The notes beneath the pieces are model-generated. The model saw only the letters and a program-made list of their open reading frames with translations. It was not told the DNA's origin and did no database searches. From Planctomycetota bacterium (GTDB lineage: Bacteria; Planctomycetota; MHYJ01; JACQXL01), in assembly GCA_016235865.1 (NCBI GenBank), contig JACRIK010000003.1, forward strand, positions 434,001-498,000: a DNA stretch of 64,000 nucleotides, read 5' to 3'. The position numbers and the translations under genes were made by a program. Below are positions 7,476 through 17,387 of the stretch, piece by piece (positions within the stretch are counted from its first letter, which is position 1; every line of letters starts with the position of its first letter).

Positions 7476-8510
7476 CTACTTTACCTGGTCTAGTTTATCC
7501 AGTATCCTCTGAAAGTCATCCAGGGAGTAGAATGATATAAATATCCTACCCTGCTTGTTATCCTGGGTATAGACACTGACCTTGGTATTAAACTTGCTCA
7601 TCAGGCGCTCTTCTATGTCCCTGACATGGGGGTCTGTAGCCGGAGAGACCTGGGTAGCTCCGTCAAGAGTACCCGGCTTACGCCTCTTGAGCCACCTGAT
7701 GATATACTCCAGGCGCCGGACCGACATACCCTCCCTCTTTATCCTCTGGCAGATCTTTATCTGCAGGGTCGGGTCATTTATGGCCAACAACCCTCTGGCA
7801 TGGGTGGTCGAAATGGTCTCCCTAGCCAGCTCATCCTGGACCTCAGAAGGCAGGTCCAGCAGCCGGATGAAGTTAGCCACCGTAGCCCGGTCCAGGCAGA
7901 CCCGACCGGCGATTTCCTCCTGGGTCAGGTTAAAGAAATTCATCAGCTCCTTATAGGCCCGGGCTCGTTCGATCGGATTAAGGTCCTTGCGCTGGGTGTT
8001 TTCTATCAAAGCCCATTCCAGCATCTTCTGGTCATCCACATCCTTGACAATCACCGGTACCGATCCGACCTTCAGCTCCACGCAGGCCCGCCAGCGCCTC
8101 TCGCCGGCCACAATCTCATAATAATTGACGGCCTGCCCGGATTTGGTCGGGGATTTCCGGACCAGTATCGGCTGGAGCACCCCGGCTGATTTGATGGACT
8201 CCATCAGGTCTGAAAGCGCAGTCTTATCAAAGGTCTTCCGGGGTTGGAAACGATTGGGAATCAGCTGGTCCGTGCGCAACATCAGAACGCCGTCGGAAGA
8301 AGCCGCCGGTTGAATGGCCGGCTCCGGCCGGGGCGGAACAAAACGCTCGCTCGGCGGGCTGATCCCGATATTCATCGGGACGCTAACAATCTGCTCCGGT
8401 TTGGCCGGAACAACCGCCAGTTTGGTTTCCGGAACCGCTTCTTGCTTCTGGGCCGGCTCGTCAAATCCGGCAAATAACCGGTCCAGTCCGCGGCCTAATT
8501 TCTTTTCCAT
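7476..8510 (-). CDS. parB: Chromosome-partitioning protein ParB
   Basis: 344 residues. The N-terminus MEKKLGRGLDRLFAG is the usual ParA-contact peptide. The CTPase/ParB domain carries GERRWRA (136-142) and ENTQRKDLNPIERA (170-183). A helix-turn-helix (about 195-215) reads parS, and a C-terminal dimer domain ends the protein. It loads at parS and slides as a CTP clamp for origin segregation. The linker (about 20-75) includes a segment encoded by a palindromic repeat (8363-8380), absent from typical ParB. It starts 2 bp after the parA stop. Confidence 0.95.
   Translation of the reverse strand: MEKKLGRGLDRLFAGFDEPAQKQEAVPETKLAVVPAKPEQIVSVPMNIGISPPSERFVPPRPEPAIQPAASSDGVLMLRTDQLIPNRFQPRKTFDKTALSDLMESIKSAGVLQPILVRKSPTKSGQAVNYYEIVAGERRWRACVELKVGSVPVIVKDVDDQKMLEWALIENTQRKDLNPIERARAYKELMNFFNLTQEEIAGRVCLDRATVANFIRLLDLPSEVQDELARETISTTHARGLLAINDPTLQIKICQRIKREGMSVRRLEYIIRWLKRRKPGTLDGATQVSPATDPHVRDIEERLMSKFNTKVSVYTQDNKQGRIFISFYSLDDFQRILDKLDQVK
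8363..8380. repeat. Palindrome inside the parB linker
   Basis: TCCCGATATTCATCGGGA has 7-bp perfect arms (TCCCGAT/ATCGGGA). It encodes part of the variable linker (VPMNIGI). Similar palindromes occur at 12757-12773, 13401-13418, 20217-20234 and 61502-61519, so this appears to be a member of a dispersed family that landed in frame. Confidence 0.65.
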
Positions 8511-8512
8511 AT

Positions 8513-9277
8513 TTAACTGCGTTTACCGTATAATATTTCCCGGGTTAATTCCACGTAACCGCTTGTTCCCCTTGATGTTATGTCATACTCAATGGCCGGC
8601 TTGCCAAAGCTGCTCGCCTCGGAAACCGCCACATCGCGCGGTATAATCGCCTTATAAATCTTGTCCGGGAAATGATTTTTTATCTCCTCGAACACCTCTT
8701 TATTATACTGCAGGGAATTATCATACATCGTCAGGACAATGCCTTCAATAAAAAGCGCCGGATTTGAGTCCTTTTTCACCGTCTCGATAATCCGCATAAT
8801 CTGGCTCAGGCCCTCCATGGCAAAATACTCGCACTGAATCGGAATCAGCACCGAGTTGGCCGCGTTCAGGGCGTTGATGGGAATCCGGCCGAAGGCCGGC
8901 GGGCAGTCCATTATCACGAAATCATATTCCCGGCCCAATGACAGCAGCGAGGTCTTCAATCTCTGCGTGCCCATCACCCCGGTCAGCAGCCGGTGTTCCA
9001 GCATGGCCACCATGGGCGATGACGGCATGACCGATAACTTGGCATGGTATTCGGTCTGCTTGATGGATTCCGGCTTGACAATCCCTTCCAGCAGCGCCTG
9101 ATAGGTGCCGAAGAACCTATCCGGCGCGATATTCAGCCCGCTGGTGGCGTTGGCCTGCGGGTCTAAATCAACCAGCAGGGTGTTCTTCTCGGCCAGGGCC
9201 AGGCAATAGGCCAGGTTTATGGCCGTGGTGGTCTTGCCCACCCCGCCCTTTTGGTTGGCAATGGCGATTGATTTCAT
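8513..9277 (-). CDS. parA: Chromosome-partitioning ATPase ParA (Soj)
   Basis: 254 residues, normal length for chromosomal ParA. The deviant Walker [10 protein letters not shown] (10-18) and the MDCPPAFG motif are present. The ATPase forms a nucleoid gradient that moves ParB-parS complexes. It lies directly upstream of parB in one operon, roughly 26 kb from dnaA, which fits an origin-proximal parABS locus. No convincing Shine-Dalgarno site precedes the ATG at 9277 (the upstream sequence reads CGCTGTATTTA), so initiation may be leaderless or weak. Confidence 0.95.
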   Translation of the reverse strand: MKSIAIANQKGGVGKTTTAINLAYCLALAEKNTLLVDLDPQANATSGLNIAPDRFFGTYQALLEGIVKPESIKQTEYHAKLSVMPSSPMVAMLEHRLLTGVMGTQRLKTSLLSLGREYDFVIMDCPPAFGRIPINALNAANSVLIPIQCEYFAMEGLSQIMRIIETVKKDSNPALFIEGIVLTMYDNSLQYNKEVFEEIKNHFPDKIYKAIIPRDVAVSEASSFGKPAIEYDITSRGTSGYVELTREILYGKRS

Positions 9278-9394
9278 TAAATACAGCGATTAGATGTTAG
9301 TGATCAGATACTAGTGATTCTTACGATGGTCTTTCACTATTATCCTGTCGCTCGTATCTTATCACTCTTAACTGGCGGGGTCAACAAAAATATC

Positions 9395-9422
9395 TTGACT
9401 CCGCTTGGAATATTGTTATAGT
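9395..9422 (+). promoter_or_regulatory. Sigma-70-like promoter of clpC
   Basis: TTGACT (9395-9400), a 16-bp spacer and TATAGT (9417-9422) are seen. The clpC ATG follows at 9451 with GAAAGGATTC as ribosome-binding site. No CtsR or CIRCE-type operator is visible around it. Confidence 0.65.
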
Positions 9423-9450
9423 TATAGAAATTAAAGAAAGGATTCAATCT

Positions 9451-11976
<2,526 letters not shown>

Positions 11977-12043
11977 CAGCATAGAGCACAGAGCGTAGGG
12001 TGTTTAGCTATATGCTCCATGCTCTAAGCCCTACGCTGATAAG
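11977..12043 (+). repeat. Hairpin of the GCTCTAxGCT repeat type between clpC and the GGDEF gene
   Basis: AGCGTAGGG near 11993 pairs with CCCTACGCT near 12029, enclosing repeats of TGCTC. A similar stretch (GCTATAAGCTC...GCTCTACGCT) occurs at about 59825-59850. It could terminate or stabilise the clpC message, but it lacks a T-run. Confidence 0.45.
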
Positions 12044-13354
12044 ATGCTCAAACAGCTTATATTGGTCTCCTTAATCATCTTCATTCCGCTGGCCACCCTG
12101 GTGCTGGCCGCGGTCTACCATTTCTCGCCGGCCTATCTGAACAACTCCTATTTCGGCGGGTTCCCGGCGCTGCTGACCGCCTTCAGCTCACTCTGCGCCA
12201 TCTACTGCGTCTGCCTGATTGCCCTGGCCTTCTTTATCAACGACCGGAACAAGGCGCTCTCGGCCAAGAATCAGGCCGCGGCCAAAGGACACGAGGACCT
12301 GGCCCGGGAGAACAAGACCCTGTCCGCCAAGGTCGACCTGCTCTCGGCCACCCGCGAGATATCGCTCATCATCACCCACGAGGTCGACTTCCAGAAAATA
12401 CTGGGCAAGTCCCTGGAAATCATCGCCCAGATGATAAATCCCAAGGAATCCGGGAGTGAAATCACCCTGTTCCTTAAAGACGAGATATCCGGCCGGCTCA
12501 GCCCCCAGGCCCAACGCAAAGGCGCGGCCATTGTCTTTGAGGATGATCTGTCAAACCAGCTTGACTGGCGCAATGTCAACGAATCACTGGAACACAGCCG
12601 GCTGTTCTTCTCGGCCGACGGCGAGATGCTGGACTTCACCATCCCGCTGGTGGCCGACCGGGACACGGTCGGGGTGTTAAAGGCCAAAATCCCGGCTGGC
12701 GCCGTGGCGTCATATGCGGAGTCGCAACCCCCGCCAGTTGGCGGGAATAAACTCCGTCCCGATAATTTCGGGGAGGATTACATCAAACACATGCAGGATA
12801 ATTTAATGGAGTTAGCGCGTGTTTTAGCCCTGGCCGTCAAGACGCCGATGCTCTATAACCGGGCCATTACCGACGGCCTGACCGGTCTCTATACCAAACG
12901 CCACCTCTTCAACGAACTGCCGGTCTATATGGAAATCTCCCGCCGGCACGACACCAAGCTCTCCTTTGTCATGTTTGACATCGACCACTTCAAAAAGGTC
13001 AACGACACCTACGGGCACCTGACCGGCGACGCGGTGCTAAAAGGCGTATCCGAAACCCTCAAGGCAACCTTAAGGGCAACGTCCACCGCTTATCGGTATG
13101 GCGGAGAGGAAATCGCCATCATCCTGCCGCTCTCATCCAGGGACGACGCCAAGGTCTTTGCCGAACGCCTGCGCAAGAAGATAGAATCGCAGTCATTTGC
13201 TTCCCAGTCCGGACAGAAACTCAAGGTCACCATCAGCTTAGGCGCGGCCGAATACTCACCCAAAATGGCCGATTTCAAGGAACTCATCTCCCAGGCCGAC
13301 ACGGCCTTATATAGAGCTAAGCAAGGTGGCCGTAATCAGACCATAGTAATATAA
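12044..13354 (+). CDS. Membrane diguanylate cyclase (GGDEF)
   Basis: 436 residues. Two N-terminal membrane helices (about 4-25 and 38-64) precede a coiled coil, a GAF-like sensor region (about 100-265) and a C-terminal GGDEF domain (about 275-436). The active site reads GGEEI, compatible with c-di-GMP synthesis from two GTP. No RxxD inhibitory site is seen five residues upstream, so product inhibition may be absent. The sensor contains an insertion (about 229-244, PPPVGGNKLRPDNFGED) encoded by two back-to-back palindromes, so it is probably repeat-derived. Confidence 0.88.
   Translation: MLKQLILVSLIIFIPLATLVLAAVYHFSPAYLNNSYFGGFPALLTAFSSLCAIYCVCLIALAFFINDRNKALSAKNQAAAKGHEDLARENKTLSAKVDLLSATREISLIITHEVDFQKILGKSLEIIAQMINPKESGSEITLFLKDEISGRLSPQAQRKGAAIVFEDDLSNQLDWRNVNESLEHSRLFFSADGEMLDFTIPLVADRDTVGVLKAKIPAGAVASYAESQPPPVGGNKLRPDNFGEDYIKHMQDNLMELARVLALAVKTPMLYNRAITDGLTGLYTKRHLFNELPVYMEISRRHDTKLSFVMFDIDHFKKVNDTYGHLTGDAVLKGVSETLKATLRATSTAYRYGGEEIAIILPLSSRDDAKVFAERLRKKIESQSFASQSGQKLKVTISLGAAEYSPKMADFKELISQADTALYRAKQGGRNQTIVI
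12729..12773. repeat. Two palindromes inserted in the GGDEF gene
   Basis: CCCGCCAGTTGGCGGG (12730-12745) and TCCCGATAATTTCGGGG (12757-12773) sit side by side in the sensor-domain coding region. They resemble intergenic palindromes elsewhere in the window and fall in a low-conservation linker. Confidence 0.6.
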
Positions 13355-13600
13355 GATTAAGGGCTCTGGCCGGCCCTTTGCAAAGTAAGGGTCGGGAGCA
13401 CCCCGAAAGCTTTCGGGGAGCGCACTGGGCACTCGCAACTCGAGCTACTGCGAAGAGACCAGAAACAATGAACTATCAGCGAACTGCGAGACCACGAGCG
13501 AAGCGAAGTGAGCTAAGCAACCGGAGCGCACGGAAAAGTAAATACGCAGCGAAAGGGTGTCACCGGAGAAAACCCAAAGGCCGCAGCCGGGTGTCCCAGG
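13355..13600 (+). repeat. Dispersed repeat with CCCCGAAAGCTTTCGGGG palindrome; possible structured RNA
   Basis: Non-coding, purine-rich DNA. GGCCCTTTGC...GGTCGGGAGCA (about 13373-13400) recurs inverted at 61651-61679, and the 18-bp perfect palindrome at 13401-13418 recurs at 61502-61519. Further hairpins and a GAGCGAAGCGAAGTGAGC stretch follow (about 13497-13514). I checked for RNase P, tmRNA, SRP RNA and cobalamin-riboswitch signatures and found none. An open frame here (13378-13608) has only low-complexity basic sequence and is not credible. Confidence 0.5.
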
Positions 13601-13613
13601 ATAATTAATTTCC

Positions 13614-13641
13614 TTGACTTTACCGGCTGAAAAAGTATACT
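13614..13641 (+). promoter_or_regulatory. Promoter of the small-protein/nucleotidyltransferase pair (leaderless)
   Basis: TTGACT (13614-13619), a 16-bp spacer and TATACT (13636-13641) are seen. The ATG at 13648 begins 6 nt after the -10 box and there is no Shine-Dalgarno sequence, so the message is predicted to be leaderless. Confidence 0.7.
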
Positions 13642-13647
13642 AATCAT

Positions 13648-13848
13648 ATGCCTGACAAGAAAAAAACCGCCATATTAAAACTCAGACGGGATAATCCCGA
13701 GAAGGAACTCGATTTTGAGCTGGCCTACCAGCGTTCCCTGACCGTCCAGGAGCGGTTCCGGATGATGTTCCGCCGCTCCCGCACTATCGCCCGCACCTTA
13801 TTAAAAAATGGATATATCAGACCTTTTGAAATCACTAAACGCACATAA
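13648..13848 (+). CDS. Small protein paired with nucleotidyltransferase (possible antitoxin)
   Basis: 66 residues, basic, with LDFELAYQRSLTVQERF and an arginine-rich helix. I recall small proteins of this pattern (FEL.Y..SL.VEERF) encoded directly upstream of nucleotidyltransferase genes, but no function is established to my knowledge. The frame overlaps the next gene by 41 bp, so the two are co-expressed. A toxin-antitoxin or substrate-adaptor role is inferred from this arrangement only. Confidence 0.7.
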   Translation: MPDKKKTAILKLRRDNPEKELDFELAYQRSLTVQERFRMMFRRSRTIARTLLKNGYIRPFEITKRT

Positions 13849-14251
13849 AGTGCGCTATGTGGTCATCGGCGCCACTGCCTTTCCGGTCTATGGCTACTCG
13901 CGGGCCACCATGGATATCGATATTTTCATTAAGCCGACCCGGTCTAACGCCCAGGCCACGCTCCGGGCCCTGAAATCATTCGGCTACGATACCTCAGACC
14001 TGTCTCTGGCCGATATGCTGACCAAAAAAGTCCTGATCAGACAATATCTGGTGGAAACCGATATCCATCCCTTTGTCAAGGGGATTTCCTTTGAGCAGGT
14101 TTGGAAAAATCGGGTGGAGCATAAAATCGGCAAGACCACGGCCTGCTTTGCCGGATTAGATGATTTGATACAGATGAAGAAATCAGCCGGCCGGGCCAAA
14201 GACAAAGAAGACCTCAAGGTGCTCAAGAAACTAAAGACCAAGCCAATCTAA
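13808..14251 (+). CDS. Nucleotidyltransferase-fold protein (AbiEii/MNT-like)
   Basis: 147 residues. The motif VVIGATAFPVYGYSRATMD followed by IDIFI gives the Gly-rich loop and the metal-binding Asp-x-Asp of the polymerase-beta-like nucleotidyltransferase superfamily. A later acidic position (VETDIHPF) may complete the metal site. Such proteins include type IV and MNT-type toxins that add nucleotides to tRNA or to partner proteins. The start lies inside the 66-residue gene. A gene-free repeat zone follows. Confidence 0.8.
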   Translation: MDISDLLKSLNAHKVRYVVIGATAFPVYGYSRATMDIDIFIKPTRSNAQATLRALKSFGYDTSDLSLADMLTKKVLIRQYLVETDIHPFVKGISFEQVWKNRVEHKIGKTTACFAGLDDLIQMKKSAGRAKDKEDLKVLKKLKTKPI

Positions 14252-15007
14252 TAATCATACCGCGGGGACACACACCAGCTAAACGCAAGGATAGAAAATA
14301 CAGTATGCAGTATACAGGATAAAGCAATACCCCCTCACCCCGCAGCAGGATACCTAAACTATCCCTTAGTGGAGCCCCTCCCCTACCCCCTAAAACCGAT
14401 ATTTTACCCCTAAAATAGGGGGGGGGATACCCCCCCCCAGGTATCCCACCCTTACCCCCCGGTTATCCCTTCCCCCCCCCCTACTACATATCCCCCAGTA
14501 GGGTATTACATATCCCATAGAGGGGTATTGCATATCCCGTAGAGGAGTATTACACTAGTAATTGCAGGGTATTACACTACGGATTGAGGGGTAATTGATA
14601 TCCCTCTTGAACGACAGGTTATCCCTAATGGGATAGATATCCGTAAATTTCTCCTTGACATAAGGGCGGGGTGCTGGATTGTGTCGCATAGAGCGTATAG
14701 TAAAAATGCGGAGTTCGTAAACTCAAAGTGCGAGTAAAAATCCCCCTCACCCGGCCCTCTCCCTCAAGGGGAGAGGGTTAGGGGGCAGGTATTCTTTGTG
14801 CCTTAGTGTCTTTTGAGCGCCATAAGCCCAGTGGGTCGGCACAATCGTCAACACCCACTAAGCGCACCGGGTACATGTTACGTTTAATCCGTATGTGGTC
14901 GGCCATATAACCTAACGTAAAGACGGAAGAACCAAGGAACGTAAGGACGAAGTACACAAATTACGTAGATGAACGCTGATGATTCTTTGTGTCTTAGTGG
15001 CGAAAGA
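14252..15007. other. Gene-free repeat zone
   Basis: No credible gene or RNA gene seen. It contains the 22-bp array 2 (14329-14614), a CCCTCTCCC...GGGAGAGGG hairpin (about 14755-14777), and two direct copies of ATTCTTTGTGYCTTAGTG (about 14790 and 14980). It also holds a GGAAGAACC/ACGTAAGGACG-type repeat (about 14926-14953) similar to one inside the Ser/Thr kinase gene at 50.05 kb. Confidence 0.7.
14329..14614. repeat. 22-bp-phased degenerate tandem array 2 with G/C runs
   Basis: Exact 22-bp steps are seen at 14417, 14439, 14461, 14483, 14505, 14527, 14549, 14571 and 14593. Central units begin ACTACATATCCC, ATTACATATCCC, ATTGCATATCCC or ATTACACTA and end in GGGT. The unit at 14417-14438 is a complete palindrome: A, nine G, ATA, nine C. 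Left of it (14329-14416) the phase is plausible but the sequence is C-rich and less clear. The DNA could form G-quadruplex or cruciform structures. Confidence 0.8.
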
Positions 15008-16276
15008 TTATTTCTTGTATTTTCCGACGCACAGGGTGGCATTATGCCCGCCGAAGCCGAAGGAGTTGGACAGGGCCGCGTTGACCTCCATCTTGCGCGA
15101 CTGGTTGGGCACGTAGTCCAGGTCACAGTCCGGGTCCGGGGTCTCGTAATTGATGGTCGGATGGACGATGTTGTCCCGGATGCTCAGGACCACGGCCAGG
15201 AGTTCCACCGCGCCGGAGCCACCCAATAAATGGCCTAACATTGATTTGGTGGAGCTGATGGCCAGTTTCCGGGCGTGCGCGCCGAATAACTTCTTTATCG
15301 CCTTGGTCTCAGTCAGGTCGTTGTAAGCGGTCGAGGTGCCGTGGGCGTTGATATATGAAACCTGTTCGGGTTTGAGCCCGGCATCGTCCAAAGCCAGTTT
15401 CATGGTCATCATGGCGCCGTCGCCCTCGGGGTCAGGGGCGGTGATGTGATAGCCGTCGTCGTTCATGCCGAAGCCGAGCATCTCGGCGTGGATTCTGGCG
15501 CCGCGGGCTTGGGCGTGCTCCAGGGTTTCGAATATGAATACTCCGGACCCTTCACCCATGACGAATCCGTCCCGGTTCTTGTCAAAGGGCCGGGATGCTT
15601 TTTCCGGGACGTCGTTGCGGGTGGAGAGCGCTTTTAATGATGCGAATCCGGCCATGCCCAGGCCGGTAATGGCCGCCTCAGAGCCGCCGGTGATAATCAT
15701 GTCAGCCAGTCCCATCTGGATAATCTTGAAGGCCACGCCGATGGCGTGGTTGGACGAGGCGCAGGCGCTGGCCACGGAGAAATTCGGGCCCTTGAGACCG
15801 TAGTGGATGGCCACCTGGCCGGACGCGGAATTCATCATGACCTTAGGGATGGTAAAGGGCGAGACCCGGGACGGCCCCTTTTGGATTAGCCTGGTCTGCT
15901 GTTCCCCGAACTCGACAAATCCACCCACCCCGGAGCCGATGATGCAGCCGACCCGGTGCGGGTTTTCCCTGGTAAAATCGACGCCCGCGTCCTTGACGGC
16001 CTGGATGGCCGCCACCAGTCCGAACTGGGCGAACCGGTCCAGGCGCTTGGCCTGGGGCACCGGGAAATAATTGTCCGTATTGAAATTCTTGACCTCGCAG
16101 GCGAAGTTGACGTCAAAGCCGGTGGTGTCAAAGGCCGTAATCTTGGCCGCGCCGCTTTTGCCGGCCAGCAGCGCCTGCCAGGTCTCCTCGGCCGTATGGC
16201 CCAGCGAAGTCACCCCGCCCAGGCCGGTGATAACAACCCTTTGCTTAGATTCGCTCCGCTCAATACAAGTTTGCAT
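15008..16276 (-). CDS. fabF: 3-oxoacyl-[ACP] synthase II
   Basis: 422 residues. The condensing enzyme of fatty-acid elongation: the catalytic Cys lies in SVASACASSNHAIG, and the two His residues in NAHGTSTAYND and SMLGHLLGGSG. The ATG at 16276 is chosen because GGAG lies 6 nt upstream; a GTG at 16303 opens a longer frame but has no such site. The first residues (MQTCIERSESKQ) come from a GAGCGGAGCGAAT-type dispersed repeat, so the conserved protein begins at about residue 11. acpP lies just upstream on the same strand. Confidence 0.94.
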   Translation of the reverse strand: MQTCIERSESKQRVVITGLGGVTSLGHTAEETWQALLAGKSGAAKITAFDTTGFDVNFACEVKNFNTDNYFPVPQAKRLDRFAQFGLVAAIQAVKDAGVDFTRENPHRVGCIIGSGVGGFVEFGEQQTRLIQKGPSRVSPFTIPKVMMNSASGQVAIHYGLKGPNFSVASACASSNHAIGVAFKIIQMGLADMIITGGSEAAITGLGMAGFASLKALSTRNDVPEKASRPFDKNRDGFVMGEGSGVFIFETLEHAQARGARIHAEMLGFGMNDDGYHITAPDPEGDGAMMTMKLALDDAGLKPEQVSYINAHGTSTAYNDLTETKAIKKLFGAHARKLAISSTKSMLGHLLGGSGAVELLAVVLSIRDNIVHPTINYETPDPDCDLDYVPNQSRKMEVNAALSNSFGFGGHNATLCVGKYKK

Positions 16277-16315
16277 TTTACTCCACCCCGTTACAAATCG
16301 CACTAAAACAGATAA

Positions 16316-16350
16316 GGGGTATTCCCCGCTGTAACGCCGGAGAATACCCC
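16316..16350 (-). terminator. Hairpin between acpP and fabF
   Basis: GGGGTATTC (16316-16324) pairs with GAATACCCC (16342-16350), with a further short inner pairing. It follows the acpP stop by 9 nt and precedes fabF, so it may set the ratio of the very abundant ACP to FabF by partial termination. The downstream T-run is weak. Confidence 0.55.
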
Positions 16351-16359
16351 TATATAATT

Positions 16360-16614
16360 TTATACCTTGGTAGCCAGGGCGCCTTCGATGTATTTTACCG
16401 CGTCGCCCACGGTCTGGATTTTCTCCGCCTCTTCATCCGGGATGGACAGGCCGAACGATTCTTCCATTTCCATAATCAGTTCCACCTGGTCCAGGGAATC
16501 GGCGCCTAAATCGTTGACGAATGACGTTCCGATCGAAACCTTTTCCTTGGCCACGCCCAACTGCTTGCAGATAATCTCCGTTACCTTGTCTTGTATTTCC
16601 TGCTTTGTTGGCAT
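16360..16614 (-). CDS. acpP: Acyl carrier protein
   Basis: 84 residues, acidic and helical. Ser40 in GADSLD is the 4'-phosphopantetheine attachment site, followed by the usual [19 protein letters not shown] helix. It carries growing acyl chains in type II fatty-acid synthesis, consistent with fabF downstream. GGAGGAGAGAAG precedes the ATG. An inverted-repeat element fills the upstream gap. Confidence 0.96.
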   Translation of the reverse strand: MPTKQEIQDKVTEIICKQLGVAKEKVSIGTSFVNDLGADSLDQVELIMEMEESFGLSIPDEEAEKIQTVGDAVKYIEGALATKV

Positions 16615-16697
16615 CTTCTCTCCTCCTTTTTCAGTTACAATAAGTAGATTCGCCTTGGCTCACTATAAACCGTTAATAACTGGTTTTTACGGGTCAA

Positions 16698-16820
16698 CCC
16701 CGTTAGAGATAGGCCATCCCTTCGGGATGGCCGTGTATTACGTATTTTTCTTATAATACAAGTTGTCGCCTGATTTTGTCGTATAATTCCGATTACTAAT
16801 AGCAATCATCTCTAACGGGG
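16698..16820. repeat. CCCCG-type inverted-repeat element 1
   Basis: CCCCGTTAGAGAT (16698-16710) and ATCTCTAACGGGG (16808-16820) are perfect 13-bp inverted arms about 97 bp apart. Inside lies a perfect hairpin, GGCCATCCC TTC GGGATGGCC (about 16712-16732). It fills the gap between the biotin carrier gene and acpP. Confidence 0.75.
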
Positions 16821-16864
16821 TCAAGGTTTTTGGCAAATTTTATATAAAAACGGGGTTGGCTTGA

Positions 16865-17077
16865 TTATTCAATGACCATCAGGACGGTTTCGGTATCTAC
16901 GACCTGGCCTTCTTTTACCTTTACTTCCTTGACCGTGCCAGCGGCGGGCGCGGGCATATCCATTTCCATCTTCATGGCTTCAAAGACGAGGAGGGACTGG
17001 TTTTCGGCCACCTGGGCGCCGACGGCCACGTTGATTTTCACGATCTTACCGCCGATCGGGGGTCTGACATCTGCCAT
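16865..17077 (-). CDS. Stand-alone biotin/lipoyl carrier protein
   Basis: 70 residues, a single biotinyl domain and nothing else. EAMKME places the biotinylated Lys at residue 36. A Gly-rich hammerhead (GTVKEVKVKEGQVV) completes the fold. It resembles carrier subunits of biotin-dependent decarboxylases and carboxylases more than AccB, which has a long N-terminal extension. The partner carboxylase is not in the window, so acetyl-CoA carboxylase cannot be separated from other biotin enzymes. It is flanked on both sides by inverted-repeat elements. Confidence 0.88.
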   Translation of the reverse strand: MADVRPPIGGKIVKINVAVGAQVAENQSLLVFEAMKMEMDMPAPAAGTVKEVKVKEGQVVDTETVLMVIE

Positions 17078-17105
17078 ATTCTGTTTACTCCTTATCCCGC
17101 CCTTG

Positions 17106-17185
17106 CCCCGTTAGAGGCGAACACAACCAAACAAATACCCTTATGCCTGACTTTAACGCCTCGCTAGCGAACGCTTCTAACGGGG
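17106..17185. repeat. CCCCG-type inverted-repeat element 2
   Basis: CCCCGTTAGAGGCG (17106-17119) pairs with CGCTTCTAACGGGG (17172-17185) at 13 of 14 positions. It shares the CCCCGTTAGA arm with elements 1 and, with one change, 5. It lies just upstream of the biotin carrier gene. Confidence 0.7.
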
Positions 17186-17292
17186 TTTGCAGGATGATTG
17201 ATTAACTGTATCTTAATAAGGTATCCCGGGCAAGTATTTTCGGTATTTATTTCCAAGCCGGGGATTCTATTTTTTACCGGCCATCAGGTCAA

Positions 17293-17387
17293 CCCCGCAC
17301 ATAACAGACAGGACACCCCAAAATCCTGCTTTTTCCGCCCTGAATGCTTTTTATTGCGTGGTTTTCTAACACTATTTATGTGCGGGG
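17293..17387. repeat. CCCCG-type inverted-repeat element 3 overlapping a gene end
   Basis: CCCCGCACATAA (17293-17304) and TTATGTGCGGGG (17376-17387) are perfect 12-bp arms. The right arm encodes the last residues (DPAHK) of the glycosyltransferase, whose stop is at 17372. The left arm is identical to that of element 4. Confidence 0.75.

Noticed and set aside
13355-13600. RNase P RNA, tmRNA, SRP RNA or cobalamin riboswitch
   Set aside because: None of the diagnostic conserved strings or tag/acceptor features was found.
13378-13608. 76-residue open frame in the repeat element
   Set aside because: Basic low-complexity sequence that follows palindromes and repeats; similar peptides appear antisense at 61.5 kb because the DNA is repeated, not because a protein is conserved.
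16277-16303. GTG start giving a 9-residue longer FabF
   Set aside because: No ribosome-binding site; GGAG is correctly placed for the ATG at 16276.
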